Shown piece by piece: positions 53,456-62,071 of a stretch of 64,000 nt of DNA. The position numbers were made by a program, and so were the translations under genes. The notes beneath the pieces are model-generated. The model was not told the origin of the DNA, did not search any database, and was given only the letters and a program-made list of their open reading frames with translations. Numbering within the stretch: position 1 is the stretch's first letter; each line of letters starts with the position of its first letter. Source of the stretch: Corynebacterium terpenotabidum Y-11 (GTDB taxonomy: Bacteria > Actinomycetota > Actinomycetes > Mycobacteriales > Mycobacteriaceae); contig NC_021663.1 in assembly GCF_000418365.1 (NCBI RefSeq), positions 682,001-746,000 of the forward strand. Reading direction: 5' to 3'.

Positions 53456-54208
53456 TCACTGGGCTCCGGCACGCTCGAGATCGGCGCGCACCTCCGCCGG
53501 CTCGTCGGCCAGCGGCATATTGGCGGTGTCCTGCGGCGGGTCGAGCGGTCCGTCGGCCTCGAGTGCGTCGAACATAGGGTCAAGGTCCTGCTGGGCGGGG
53601 CCGTGTTCGGCGACCAGTTCACAGGTCTTCCCGGCGGCGGCGTCGGAGGTGAGCGCTGCGACGAGGACGTCGGCGATCTGGGACCGGGCGATCACACCGT
53701 CGGCCGGGCTGCCGGCCCACCGCCTGTCACCCTGCAGGAAGTGCAGACTGTGCTGGTCGTCCTCGTTCATGTCGAACCAGCCGGGACGGACGATCGTGGA
53801 GGCGTGGCCACTGGCGCGGACGAGCCGTTCGGAGCGACGCTTCCAGTCGTGGTAACCGCCGGCGCGATTGGTGACGCCGATCGCCGTCATCAGCACGATG
53901 CGGACCTCCCTGTCACCGACGGCCTCGAGGATGTTGCGTACCCCGCCGTAGTCGACGTCGTGCACGGAGGTACTCGCGAAGGGGGCTCCGTGGGTGAAGA
54001 TGACCGCGTCGATGCCGTCGACTGCGGCGTTCAGCGTCCCGGGATCGGTGAGGTCTCCACCCACCGCGTCGGTGCCTGCGGGTGCGGAGTCCGGTCGACG
54101 GGTGAGAACGCGGACGCGGTGGCCCGCAGCGAGGGCACGGCGCGCGACGTGGCGGCCGATGCTGCCCGTGCCACCGACGAGGAGGACGGAGAGGTTCGTG
54201 TCGGACAT
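53456..54208 (-). CDS. NAD(P)-binding NmrA-like oxidoreductase
   Basis: 250 residues. Rossmann start VLLVGGTGSIGRHVARRAL (GxxGxxG), then VRVLTRRPDS, GIDAVIFTHGA and STIVRPGWFD. This is the atypical/extended SDR (NmrA/NAD(P)H-binding) group, whose members act as reductases or redox sensors. ATG 54208 follows AGGAG. It is 31 bp downstream of a zinc alcohol dehydrogenase on the same strand, so likely co-transcribed. Confidence 0.87.
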   Translation of the reverse strand: MSDTNLSVLLVGGTGSIGRHVARRALAAGHRVRVLTRRPDSAPAGTDAVGGDLTDPGTLNAAVDGIDAVIFTHGAPFASTSVHDVDYGGVRNILEAVGDREVRIVLMTAIGVTNRAGGYHDWKRRSERLVRASGHASTIVRPGWFDMNEDDQHSLHFLQGDRRWAGSPADGVIARSQIADVLVAALTSDAAAGKTCELVAEHGPAQQDLDPMFDALEADGPLDPPQDTANMPLADEPAEVRADLERAGAQ

Positions 54209-54239
54209 GATGCTCCTGTCAGAGAGGTGGTGGGTGAGG

Positions 54240-55271
54240 TCAGGGGCGGACGAGGACCTTGAGGGCCTCGCGGGCGGCCATCGCGCGGTATCCCTCGGGG
54301 ACGCCGTCGAGGTCCACGGTGCGGTCGAAGACCCGGCCGGGCTCGATCGTCCCGTCCAGGACCAGCGGCAGCAGTGTCGGGATGTAGGCGCGGGCCGGGG
54401 CGACACCGCCGGTCAGCGTCACATTGTGCATGAAGTCGCCGAACCCGAACGGCACCTCGGAGTACTGCGGGGCGCCGACCCGGCTGATGACGCCGCCGTC
54501 GCGGACGACGGCGAACGCGGTCTCCAGTGCGGGCCTCAGCCCGACGGCCTCGAGGACGACGCGGGTGCCGTCACCGCCGGTGAGTTCCCTGACCCGGGCG
54601 ACGCCCGCGTCGCCGCGTTCGGTGACCACGTCGGTGGCCCCGAACTCGCGTCCCAGGTCGGTGCGTGCCTGGTGGTGGCCCATGAGGATGATCTGCTCGG
54701 CGCCGAGCAGCGTCGCCGAGAGCACGGCCGACAGTCCGACCGCACCGTCGCCGATCACCGTCACGGTCGTCCCTGGTGCGACGCCACCGGTGACGGCCGC
54801 GTGGTACCCGGTGGACATGACGTCCGAGAGGGCCAGCAGTGACGGGAGCAGTGCCTCATCGAACCCGGCGGGAACGACCACGAGGGTGCCGTCGGCCTGC
54901 GGGACGCGGACCCGCTCGCCCTGTCCGCCGTCACCGTCACCACCCCAGTGCGCCCCGTGCCGGCACGAGGTCTGCAGACCTTCCCGGCAGAAGTCGCAGG
55001 TTCCGTCGGAGGAGACGAACGGGACGATCACGACATCTCCGACGGCGACGCCGGTGACGTCGGCGCCGGTCTCCTCGACCACGCCCACGAATTCGTGGCC
55101 CATCCGACGGCCCGTCTCCGAGGACTCCATGGAGGCGTAGGGCCACAGGTCTGACCCGCAGATACAACCGACGATGACGCGGATCACCGCGTCGGTGGGG
55201 TGTTGGATGACCGGGTCGGGGACTGTCTCGATGCGGACGTCCCCGGCTCCGTGCATGACTGCTGCGCGCAT
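54240..55271 (-). CDS. Zinc-dependent alcohol dehydrogenase (MDR family)
   Basis: 343 residues. Catalytic-zinc ligands are seen in CICGSDLWPY and MGHEFVGVVEE; the structural-zinc lobe CDFCREGLQTSC has only three cysteines instead of the usual four. Coenzyme motif is VTVIGDGAVGLSAV. It should oxidise or reduce a small alcohol or aldehyde. ATG 55271 follows AAGGAG. A 10-bp tandem repeat lies immediately upstream of the ribosome site, and a same-strand XRE regulator precedes it. Confidence 0.9.
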   Translation of the reverse strand: MRAAVMHGAGDVRIETVPDPVIQHPTDAVIRVIVGCICGSDLWPYASMESSETGRRMGHEFVGVVEETGADVTGVAVGDVVIVPFVSSDGTCDFCREGLQTSCRHGAHWGGDGDGGQGERVRVPQADGTLVVVPAGFDEALLPSLLALSDVMSTGYHAAVTGGVAPGTTVTVIGDGAVGLSAVLSATLLGAEQIILMGHHQARTDLGREFGATDVVTERGDAGVARVRELTGGDGTRVVLEAVGLRPALETAFAVVRDGGVISRVGAPQYSEVPFGFGDFMHNVTLTGGVAPARAYIPTLLPLVLDGTIEPGRVFDRTVDLDGVPEGYRAMAAREALKVLVRP

Positions 55272-55280
55272 GGTGTGCTC

Positions 55281-55330
55281 CTTGATGCTGCTTGATGCTG
55301 CTTGATGGTGCTTGATGCTGCTCGATGGTG
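55281..55330. repeat. 10-bp tandem repeat upstream of the alcohol dehydrogenase
   Basis: Five units of CTTGATGCTG (with minor changes) run from 55281 to 55330, between the dehydrogenase ribosome site and its upstream region. The rest of the gap to 55482 has no recognisable gene. Confidence 0.85.
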
Positions 55331-55482
55331 ATCTCTACGGCGGGCCCACGACTGTCCGTGGTCCCGACCTCCGGCTGAATCGGTGGGGTACCCGCCGGTC
55401 TTCGCCTTCTTCTATTCGACCGCGGAGGAGGATCCGGAGGAAGTTACTGCCGGTACCTCCCTCGGGGATGGAGGTGACGGGC

Positions 55483-56364
55483 TCAGGAGGGACGCGAGGA
55501 ATCGTCGCGGAGCAGCTCGGGCGCCGGCTGGTCAGCGTGCAGGCTCGCCAGCAGTGCGAGGGCGTCCGCGGACGGGCTGCCGGGTTCAGCGCTGTAGATC
55601 ATCAGGGTCAGGCCGGTGTCGGCCGTCAGTTCCATCGGTTCGTAGTTCAGCTCGAGGTCACCGACCTCGGGGTGGTGGATCCGTTTCGACCCCGCCCCGT
55701 GCGTGAAAACTTCGTGGGCGCCCCACCAGTGACGGAACTCGTCACTGCGGGTGGACAGTTCCCCGATCAGGTCGGTCAGTGGCCGGTCGAACGGGTGCCG
55801 GCCAGCTTCGGCACGCAGGGAGGCGACCATCTGCTGCCCGATCACGTCCCACTGGAGGTAGAAGTCGCGACTGCAGGGATCGAGGAAGAGGAAACGGGCG
55901 GTGTTCGGAGGCCGGATGCTTGACGTGAGCAGTGGGGAGTACAGGGCACGCCCGAGGGTGTTCGCGGCAAGGAAGTCGCTGCGTCCGTTGCGGACCCATG
56001 CCGGTGTCGAGATGGCGTCCAGCATCTGCTGCAGCGCCGGGCGTACATGTCTGGTCGGCGTGAACGATGACGAGCCGGTCCCGCCGTTCGCCGCCCGCGC
56101 GAGATCCATGAGGTGCCGGTACTCCTCCTGCGACAGGCGCAGTGCACGCGCCAGGGCGGCGAGCACCTCCTCTGACACGCCACGCAGGTGGCCGCGTTCG
56201 AGTTTCACGTAGTACTCCACGCTCATACCGGCCAGCATCGCGACCTCCTCCCGACGCAGGCCGGGTACGCGCCGTCGTGGTCCGCCGATGATGCCGACGT
56301 CCTCGGGTCGGAGACGGTCACGGCGTGTCCTGAGGAAGTCTTTCACCTGGGGATCGGGTTCCAT
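55483..56364 (-). CDS. XRE-type regulator with MmyB-like ligand domain
   Basis: 293 residues. HTH region is RRVPGLRREEVAMLAGMSVE then YYVKLERGHLRG (about 30-65), followed by the MmyB-like PAS-type domain (WVRNGRSDFLAANTLGRAL, DLIGELSTRSDEFRHWW, HHPEVGDLELNYEPMEL). This family typically controls adjacent oxidoreductase genes in actinobacteria. It lies between the ADH/NmrA genes (same strand) and a divergent SDR/flavodoxin operon, so it may regulate either side. Confidence 0.92.
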   Translation of the reverse strand: MEPDPQVKDFLRTRRDRLRPEDVGIIGGPRRRVPGLRREEVAMLAGMSVEYYVKLERGHLRGVSEEVLAALARALRLSQEEYRHLMDLARAANGGTGSSSFTPTRHVRPALQQMLDAISTPAWVRNGRSDFLAANTLGRALYSPLLTSSIRPPNTARFLFLDPCSRDFYLQWDVIGQQMVASLRAEAGRHPFDRPLTDLIGELSTRSDEFRHWWGAHEVFTHGAGSKRIHHPEVGDLELNYEPMELTADTGLTLMIYSAEPGSPSADALALLASLHADQPAPELLRDDSSRPS

Positions 56365-56683
56365 GGTTCAAGGCTACGGTCGCATGCGCCCGGGAGGCAG
56401 GCCCCGGCAGTACCCGGAAAGCAGACCCGGGTCAGAGGAGTCCGGGCAGGGACCTCCGGGTACTGCAGGGAGCTGCAGTGAGGTGTGGGGCGGTGCAGGG
56501 AGGTAAAGGGAGGTACTGACGGTGTCTGGTTGGGGCTGTACCGCCGGGACAGCATGGGAGAAGAAGGACACGGATGAGGTGCCGATCACGTCGACCCTCG
56601 CCGGTCAGAGACATCGGAGGGATCTGAGGGCTCTGAGGGCTCACAGGGCTCAGAGAGATCCCCGGGAAGAAAGAGGAACCATC
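56365..56683. other. Divergent intergenic region with purine-rich repeats
   Basis: 319 bp between the MmyB-type regulator and the SDR operon. It contains repeated AGGGAGGT-like units (about 56460-56515) and CTGAGGGCT-like units (about 56620-56660). No gene is visible; promoters for both sides are expected here. Confidence 0.5.
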
Positions 56684-57556
56684 ATGACCAACGTCATCGT
56701 CGTCATCGGGGCAGGCCTGATCGGGCAGGCCATCGCCCGACGCGTCGGCTCCGGAAACCATGTGCTGCTCGCCGACGTACGTGAGGAGAACGCCGGGGCC
56801 GCCGCGCAGGTGCTCGCCGACGCCGGGTTCGACACGAGCACCGCCGTGGTGGACGTCTCCTCCCGCGACTCGGTGCACGCGCTGGTCGAGACCGCCACCG
56901 GCCTCGGTGAGGTCACCGGAGTGATCCACGCCGCCGGAGTCTCGGCCAGTCAGGCGTCCGTCGAACAGATTCTGCACGTCGACCTGTACGGCACCGCCCT
57001 CGTCCTCGAGGAGTTCGGCCGCGTGATCGTCGCGGGCGGATCCGCCGTCGTCATCTCCTCGCAGTCCGGGCACCGCCTCCCGGCGTTGACTGCGGAAGAA
57101 GACCGGGCCCTGGCGACCACGCCCGTCGACGAACTGCTCGCCCTGCCGATGCTGCAGGCCGGTCGGCTTGCCGACGGCCTGCATGCCTACCAGGTGTCCA
57201 AGCGTGCCAACGTGCTGCGCGTCCAGGCCGAGGCTGTCCGGTGGGGTGAGCGCGGGGCACGGGTCAACGCGATCAGCCCGGGCATCGTCATCACCCCGCT
57301 GGCCCGTGATGAGCTCAACGGTGTCAACGGTGCCGGTTACCGGCGGATGATCGAACTCGCCCCGGCGGGCAGGGCCGGCACGCCCGATGAGATCGGCACC
57401 GTCGGCGAGCTGCTCATGACCGCGCGCGGTGCGTTCATCACCGGCAGTGACATCCTCATCGACGGCGGCGGCACCGCCTCCCACTTCTACGGTCCCCTCG
57501 CCGGCCTCGCCCCCACGCCGGGGACTGACCGGGCGGAGGACACGAGCGCCTCATGA
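56684..57556 (+). CDS. Short-chain dehydrogenase/reductase
   Basis: 290 residues. Cofactor motif VIGAGLIGQAIARRV, active-site Ser in VVISSQSGHR, catalytic YQVSK (about 171-175) and ISPGIVITPL are present. The glycine motif lacks the classical TGxxxGxG spacing, which suggests a divergent SDR. The C-terminus is a proline/threonine-rich tail. ATG 56684 follows AGAGGAA. A flavodoxin-like gene starts in its stop codon (ATGA). Confidence 0.9.
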   Translation: MTNVIVVIGAGLIGQAIARRVGSGNHVLLADVREENAGAAAQVLADAGFDTSTAVVDVSSRDSVHALVETATGLGEVTGVIHAAGVSASQASVEQILHVDLYGTALVLEEFGRVIVAGGSAVVISSQSGHRLPALTAEEDRALATTPVDELLALPMLQAGRLADGLHAYQVSKRANVLRVQAEAVRWGERGARVNAISPGIVITPLARDELNGVNGAGYRRMIELAPAGRAGTPDEIGTVGELLMTARGAFITGSDILIDGGGTASHFYGPLAGLAPTPGTDRAEDTSAS

Positions 57557-58098
57557 CCCGGCAGTCGCCCGCCGACGGTCCGGCTGTCCTCCTCGTGTAC
57601 TTTTCCCGTCCCGGTGAGAACTACCGGGAGGGCGGCCGGCGCGACCTCGATGTCGGCAACACGACGCGGCTCGCGCAGATGATCGCCGGACGCATCGACT
57701 GCGACCGGTACGAGATCGTCGCCGCCGACCCCTATCCGGACGCGTACGACGCGACCGTCGAGCGCAACCGCCGGGAGCAGGAGGACGGTGCGAGGCCGGA
57801 GATCGTCGGGGAGCTTCCCGACCTGAGCGTCTACGACGCCGTACTGATCGGCAGTCCGGTATGGAACACCCGCGCCCCGATGATCATCCGTACCTTCCTC
57901 GACCGGACTGACGCCCTCGCGGGAATGACGGTCCACCCGTTCCTCACCTACGCGGTCGGCGAGGGCTCCGTCGTCGACGACTACGTCAGGCTCTGCCCTG
58001 ATGCTGACGTCCGCGACGGTCTCGCCGTACGTGGCGAGGAGGTCGACGATCGAGGCGACGCCGTGGACGGGTGGCTCCGGGGGAACGGTCTGCTGTAG
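57553..58098 (+). CDS. Flavodoxin-like protein
   Basis: 181 residues. The FMN phosphate loop region is VYFSRPGENY...GNTTRLAQMIAG, followed by YEIVAADPYPDAYD and LIGSPVWNTRAPMIIRTFLD. These match the flavodoxin_4/NAD(P)H-oxidoreductase-like group. It is coupled to the SDR gene by ATGA, so the two may form a redox pair. Its exact partner is unknown. Confidence 0.9.
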   Translation: MTRQSPADGPAVLLVYFSRPGENYREGGRRDLDVGNTTRLAQMIAGRIDCDRYEIVAADPYPDAYDATVERNRREQEDGARPEIVGELPDLSVYDAVLIGSPVWNTRAPMIIRTFLDRTDALAGMTVHPFLTYAVGEGSVVDDYVRLCPDADVRDGLAVRGEEVDDRGDAVDGWLRGNGLL

Positions 58099-58288
58099 TA
58101 CGCCGTGCTGCCGTGCGCTCTGCTGCCGGAGATCGGCAAACCCGCAGGTGGGTCGCCCGGCACGGTGTCCACCGGTGGGTCGGGTGACGCGGGGTGGCGT
58201 CCGGAACGTAGTTGACGTGTCGCCTATTCGGCCTGCCGGTGGTAGAACAGCAGAGGTTCGCAACACTTCGATCAAAGGAATCCTTGTC

Positions 58289-58714
58289 ATGAGCAGGAAC
58301 CACAATGCCGCCACCCGTCGCTCCGGACGCGCCACCTCCCTCCTCGGCTACGGCTTCATCGCCGCAGGTGTCGCCGGCTACGCCACCGTGCGCCAGCAGC
58401 TCCTCGCCGAGAACATCACCGTCCACGAGGACGTGAAGCCGCTCGCCGGCCGGAAGGTCGCCGACCCGGTGACCGCCTACGCCCAGGCGGACATCGTCAA
58501 CAAGCACGCGCTGGCCATGACCGGCGGCAAGCCCTTCGCCGAGCTGCCGATGGACTCCCCGCAGCGTGAGACCGTCTTCATGGCAGCCAACGTCCGCTCC
58601 TCCCTGCTGACCTCCGTGCTGTCCTTCGGTGTCTCCGGTCTCGCCGTCGGGACCGGTGTCATCGCCGTCCTCGCCGGCCGCGGTATCCGCGCCTCCGCCA
58701 TGGACGCGAAGTAG
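58289..58714 (+). CDS. Conserved small membrane protein of unknown function
   Basis: 141 residues. A basic N-terminus is followed by a TM helix (LLGYGFIAAGVAGYATV) and a second one near the C-terminus (LLTSVLSFGVSGLAVGTGVIAVLAG), with a soluble segment between. Similar corynebacterial proteins have been labelled aromatic ring-opening dioxygenase LigA, but I see no dioxygenase motif and would not transfer that name. ATG 58289 follows AAAGGA. The 190 bp before it show no other gene. Confidence 0.75.
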   Translation: MSRNHNAATRRSGRATSLLGYGFIAAGVAGYATVRQQLLAENITVHEDVKPLAGRKVADPVTAYAQADIVNKHALAMTGGKPFAELPMDSPQRETVFMAANVRSSLLTSVLSFGVSGLAVGTGVIAVLAGRGIRASAMDAK

Positions 58715-58825
58715 GGGAGAACCCGAACCGTCAGGGGGGAAAGCAGCATCAACCGGGGGTGACCCTGCAGTTATCACCCCGCTCCATTGCCGGTTGCCAC
58801 GGAGATTCTGCAAGGATCGGACGGT

Positions 58826-59497
58826 ATGAGCCACTCGACGACAGACGGACAGGCGGCACAGGTGCCGTCGACGGAGAATTCCGGGGACGCCGGCGGCGTC
58901 CGCGATGCGACCGCCGGATACTGGGGCGCCTCCCGGCTCTACGCGCTGGGAGTGGTGCTGTTCGGCGCAGTCGGACTGTTCATGTCCGGCCTGATCATGT
59001 ACGACAAGATCGAACTGATGAAGAATCCGGACTTTGTTCCGGCCTGCACGATCAATGACATCATCTCCTGCACCGACGTGATGCAGTCGGACCAGGCGTC
59101 CGCCTTCGTGATCCCCAATCCCTTCATCGGGTTGACGGGCTTCGGGGTGGCGCTCGCCATCGGTATGGCACTGTTCGCCGGGGCACGGTTCCGGGCGTGG
59201 TTCTGGTACGGCTTCCTCGCCGGACTGGTCTTCGCCGTCGGTTTCGTCCACTGGCTCGCCTTCGAGGCGGTCTACGAGATCGACGCACTGTGCCCCTACT
59301 GCATGGTCGTGTGGGCTGTGGTGCTGCCCCTGTTCCTCACCACGCTGGTGCACATCGTCTGGGAGCGGCAGCGGGACGCCGCGGGGATCCACGGCGCTGA
59401 CCGGTACTCCTTCGCGGGCGGCTGGATCCTGCCGACGGTCGTGCTGGTCGTCTGGTACGCGGCCTTCCTCGTGCTGATTCTGGTGCAGTTCGCCTGA
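58826..59497 (+). CDS. Vitamin K epoxide reductase family protein
   Basis: 223 residues with four or five TM helices. The loop cysteines are in CTINDIISCTD and the active-site CxxC in LCPYCMVVW, the standard VKOR pattern. Bacterial VKOR replaces DsbB in actinobacteria: it reoxidises DsbA-like proteins with menaquinone. The two DsbA-like proteins at 43020-44520 are candidate partners. ATG 58826 follows AAGGA; a further in-frame ATG at 58787 lacks a good ribosome site. Confidence 0.93.
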   Translation: MSHSTTDGQAAQVPSTENSGDAGGVRDATAGYWGASRLYALGVVLFGAVGLFMSGLIMYDKIELMKNPDFVPACTINDIISCTDVMQSDQASAFVIPNPFIGLTGFGVALAIGMALFAGARFRAWFWYGFLAGLVFAVGFVHWLAFEAVYEIDALCPYCMVVWAVVLPLFLTTLVHIVWERQRDAAGIHGADRYSFAGGWILPTVVLVVWYAAFLVLILVQFA

Positions 59498-59513
59498 GGT
59501 CCGGTTCCCGGGT

Positions 59514-59542
59514 TTGGTTCCCGGGCCGTGTCGGGCTAGAGT
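59514..59542 (+). promoter_or_regulatory. Promoter of rpmJ
   Basis: TTGGTT (59514-59519), a 17-bp spacer, and TAGAGT (59537-59542), about 100 bp upstream of rpmJ. Confidence 0.6.
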
Positions 59543-59557
59543 GTTCCGATGTGCCAT

Positions 59558-59578
59558 GACCCGGTTTCTTTCCGGGTC
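59558..59578 (+). promoter_or_regulatory. Leader hairpin with T-run before rpmJ (possible attenuator)
   Basis: GACCCGG-TTTCTTT-CCGGGTC is followed by TGTCTGTTTT. It lies between the promoter and the ribosome site of rpmJ, where a terminator-like structure could control read-through. Confidence 0.5.
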
Positions 59579-59646
59579 TGTCTGTTTTACATCAAGCCGC
59601 GGTCGTCATCAGGCGTCGGGGCCCATGACGAGGAAAGGAGCGCCCG

Positions 59647-59769
59647 ATGAAGGTCCGCAAGTCCCTTCGGTCGCTGAAGAACAAGCCGGGCGCCCAGGTC
59701 GTTCGCCGCCACGGCAAGGTCTACGTGATCAACAAGAAGGATCCGCGCTTCAAGGCCCGCCAGGGCTGA
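59647..59769 (+). CDS. rpmJ: 50S ribosomal protein L36, cysteine-free (zinc-independent) form
   Basis: 40 residues starting [20 protein letters not shown] and ending DPRFKARQG. It lacks the four zinc ligands of the standard L36, so it is the C-minus paralogue (type B, YkgO-like) that many bacteria use when zinc is short. GAAAGGAG precedes ATG 59647. The gene is monocistronic, between a promoter plus leader hairpin and a terminator. Confidence 0.93.
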   Translation: MKVRKSLRSLKNKPGAQVVRRHGKVYVINKKDPRFKARQG

Positions 59770-59790
59770 TCGCCGGTTCTTCGAGCCGAA

Positions 59791-59836
59791 CAGCGCCCCC
59801 TGTCTGTCACCTCACGGTGACGGGCCGGGGGTGCTG
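59791..59836 (+). terminator. Terminator of rpmJ
   Basis: CAGCGCCCCC pairs with GGGGGTGCTG around an inner GTCACC/GGTGAC stem, 21 bp after the rpmJ stop. No long T-run follows. Confidence 0.6.
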
Positions 59837-59909
59837 TCGTGTGTGGGGAGGTGGCCGGCCGGCGGTTCTGACGGCGCCTGTCGTGTGTGGGGAGGTGACC
59901 GGCCGGCGG
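59834..59909. repeat. Direct repeat of 32 bp, two copies
   Basis: CTGTCGTGTGTGGGGAGGTG begins a 32-base unit at 59834 and 59878 (44 bp apart, one mismatch; both end CCGGCCGGCGG). It lies between rpmJ and a large inverted repeat. Confidence 0.8.
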
Positions 59910-59943
59910 CGGGTCTGCCGGCGGGTCTGACGCAGGGGTTGAC

Positions 59944-60030
59944 GCTGACGGCGGTGAGTAAGTGTCGCACTGATCTCCCGGGAACAGGGGCAGGAGCCAT
60001 GCAGTGCGACAGTTGCTCACCGCCGCCAGC
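59944..60030. repeat. Large inverted repeat upstream of nrdH
   Basis: 29-bp arms (59944-59972 and 60002-60030) pair with about three mismatches around a 29-base loop. The outer arm is GCTGACGGCGGTGAG and the inner part GTGTCGCACTG. It is in the 600-bp gap between rpmJ and nrdH. The nature is unclear: a folded leader, a protein site or a remnant of a small element. Confidence 0.8.
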
Positions 60031-60083
60031 CGGGCCGTCGGCCCTCCGGCTCACGGCGATGAAATTACATGACTGTGGTTGAC

Positions 60084-60150
60084 CCCCAACATGTAGTGCC
60101 GCCTCGCAGTGACCACCTGCACCTTTGCCGGTGCCCACTACTATATGTGG
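60084..60150. promoter_or_regulatory. Candidate NrdR boxes upstream of nrdH
   Basis: Box 1 (60084-60099) has the core CAACATGTAG followed by TG, close to the NrdR consensus. Box 2 (60135-60150) is the weaker CCAC-N8-GTGG with TACTATAT inside. Centres are 51 bp apart, about five helical turns, longer than the usual three. Confidence 0.5.
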
Positions 60151-60378
60151 TATTCCTACCGTGTTATTACCCCTACATCTCGTGGCCAGGGAGGTTGTGT
60201 CGCGACTGTGGGCTGTGTATGGTCGACGTCATCGCGTTGCCGGCCGGGACCTGTCAGGGAACTCCTCCGACAGGCGCCGACCACCATGGCTGCCCTCTCC
60301 GTGCGGCACCGAGCAGTCAGCAGTCTCAACCCAGAAGCCTCAACCTCGCAGTCTCAACCTTCTCCAGGAGTTGTCACG

Positions 60379-60609
60379 ATGATCACCGTCTACACGAAGC
60401 CCGCCTGCGTCCAGTGCACCGCCACCAAGCGCGCCCTCGACAAGGCCGGTCTGGACTACGAACTCGTCGACATCAGCATCGACGACGAAGCCCGTGACTA
60501 CGTGATGGCACTCGGACATCTCCAGGCCCCGGTTGTCGTCGCCGCCGGGGAGCACTGGTCGGGCTTCCGCCCGGAGCGGATCAAGGCGATGGCCGCCCAG
60601 GCTGCCTGA
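60379..60609 (+). CDS. nrdH: NrdH glutaredoxin-like electron donor
   Basis: 76 residues. It reduces the class Ib ribonucleotide reductase NrdE. The active site is KPACVQCTATKRAL (CxxC) and the C-terminal ending is the NrdH-type WSGFRPERI. AGGAG precedes ATG 60379. In other corynebacteria nrdI and nrdE follow directly; here an MFS gene is interposed. Confidence 0.96.
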   Translation: MITVYTKPACVQCTATKRALDKAGLDYELVDISIDDEARDYVMALGHLQAPVVVAAGEHWSGFRPERIKAMAAQAA

Positions 60610-60734
60610 TCTTCCGGTCGCACCGGAGACAGGGGAGCACACGCCGGTCGGCGTCTGCTCCCTTTGTCATGTGCCGGTCGACCCGCATCCGCGACACGTG
60701 ATCCATCCCGTGACATCAGTGAGAGGCTCCATCA

Positions 60735-62069
60735 TTGCCGGCACCCGGACTGTTCCGTTCCCTGCTCGCTGACACCACCCCGCTCGAGCACCCGTACTTC
60801 CGCCGCCTGTGGACGGCGAACATCGTCACCGTCATCGGTGCACAGCTCAACATCATCGTCGTCCCCCTGCAGATCTACGACATCACGGGGAGCTCCGCCT
60901 ACGTCGGTCTGACCGGAGCCTTCGGGCTCGTCCCGCTGATCATCTTCGGTCTCTACGGCGGTGCCCTGTCCGACCGCATGGACCGGACGAAGCTGCTGCG
61001 CATCACCACTGTCGGCATGATCGTCACTGCCGTGGCGTTCTGGGCGCAGGCCGCGTCGGGACTGGACAATGTGTGGCTGCTGCTCAGCGTCTTCGCTGTG
61101 CAGCAGGCCTTCTTCGCCGTCAACCAGCCGACCCGTACCGCGGTCATCGCCCGCATCGTTCCGCTGGGGAAGGTCGGCGCGGCAACCTCACTCAACATGA
61201 CCGTCACCCAGGCCGGTGCCATCATCGGCCCGATCCTCGGTGGCCTGCTGGCCCCGGTCACCGGCTATGCCTGGCTCTACCTCATCGACGCGATCTGCCT
61301 GCTCTCCACCCTCTGGGCGGTGTGGCGGCTGCCGGCGATGCCTCCGGTCGACGTGGCGTCCCCCACCAGCGGGACAGACGCCGCGACGACGACCGGTGGT
61401 GTCCGTTCGGTTCTTGACGGGTTCGTCTATCTCTGGGCGATGCCGCTGCTGCTCATGAGTTTCCTCGTGGACATCATCGCCATGGCCTTCGGGATGCCCC
61501 GGGCCCTGATCCCGGAGATCTCCACCGTCGACTTCGGCGAGTCCGGCGACGGCGGGCTCTTCTACGCCCTGCTCATGGCGGCCATGCCGGCCGGCGCCGT
61601 CCTCGGCGGGGTGTTCTCCGGGGCGGTGACCCGCGCCCGACGCCAGGGCCTCGGCATCGTCGTCTCGGTCATCTGCTGGGGTGCGGCGATCATCGTCATG
61701 GGCCTGGCCGTCACCTTCGCCGACGGAAAGGCCGGACTGTGGGCCTGGATCGCGGTGCTCTCCTTCCTGGTGGGCGGGGCAGCCGACATGTTCTCCTCGG
61801 TCCAGCGCAACGCCATGCTCCAGGAGGCCGCCGATGACCGGATGCGCGGACGCCTCCAGGGTGTCTTTCTCATCGTCGTCGCCGGTGGACCCCGGCTGGC
61901 GGACATGCTTCACGGCTGGATCGGCTCGTGGATCGGGGCAGGGCCGGCGACAGCGGTCGGCGGCGTCCTCGTCATCGTCGGGGTGTGCGGGGCGGTGGCC
62001 GTCGTGCCGGCGTTCCTGCGCTACGTCCCGGCCCGCTTCGCCGTCGTTGACGACACAGGAAGGAACTGA
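60735..62069 (+). CDS. MFS transporter (EntS-like exporter)
   Basis: 444 residues with 12 TM helices. The first part ([35 protein letters not shown]) and the central loop match the EntS/DHA3 group of major facilitator exporters. It starts with TTG 60735, preceded by GAGAGG; the chain begins [10 protein letters not shown]. It lies between nrdH and nrdI with the nrdI start two bases after its stop, so it is transcribed with the reductase genes. Substrate unknown; siderophore or drug export would fit the family. Confidence 0.9.
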   Translation: MPAPGLFRSLLADTTPLEHPYFRRLWTANIVTVIGAQLNIIVVPLQIYDITGSSAYVGLTGAFGLVPLIIFGLYGGALSDRMDRTKLLRITTVGMIVTAVAFWAQAASGLDNVWLLLSVFAVQQAFFAVNQPTRTAVIARIVPLGKVGAATSLNMTVTQAGAIIGPILGGLLAPVTGYAWLYLIDAICLLSTLWAVWRLPAMPPVDVASPTSGTDAATTTGGVRSVLDGFVYLWAMPLLLMSFLVDIIAMAFGMPRALIPEISTVDFGESGDGGLFYALLMAAMPAGAVLGGVFSGAVTRARRQGLGIVVSVICWGAAIIVMGLAVTFADGKAGLWAWIAVLSFLVGGAADMFSSVQRNAMLQEAADDRMRGRLQGVFLIVVAGGPRLADMLHGWIGSWIGAGPATAVGGVLVIVGVCGAVAVVPAFLRYVPARFAVVDDTGRN

Positions 62070-62071
62070 CC

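Noticed and set aside
58289..58714. Naming the small membrane protein as LigA dioxygenase
   Set aside because: No dioxygenase metal ligands are present; only two TM helices can be supported.
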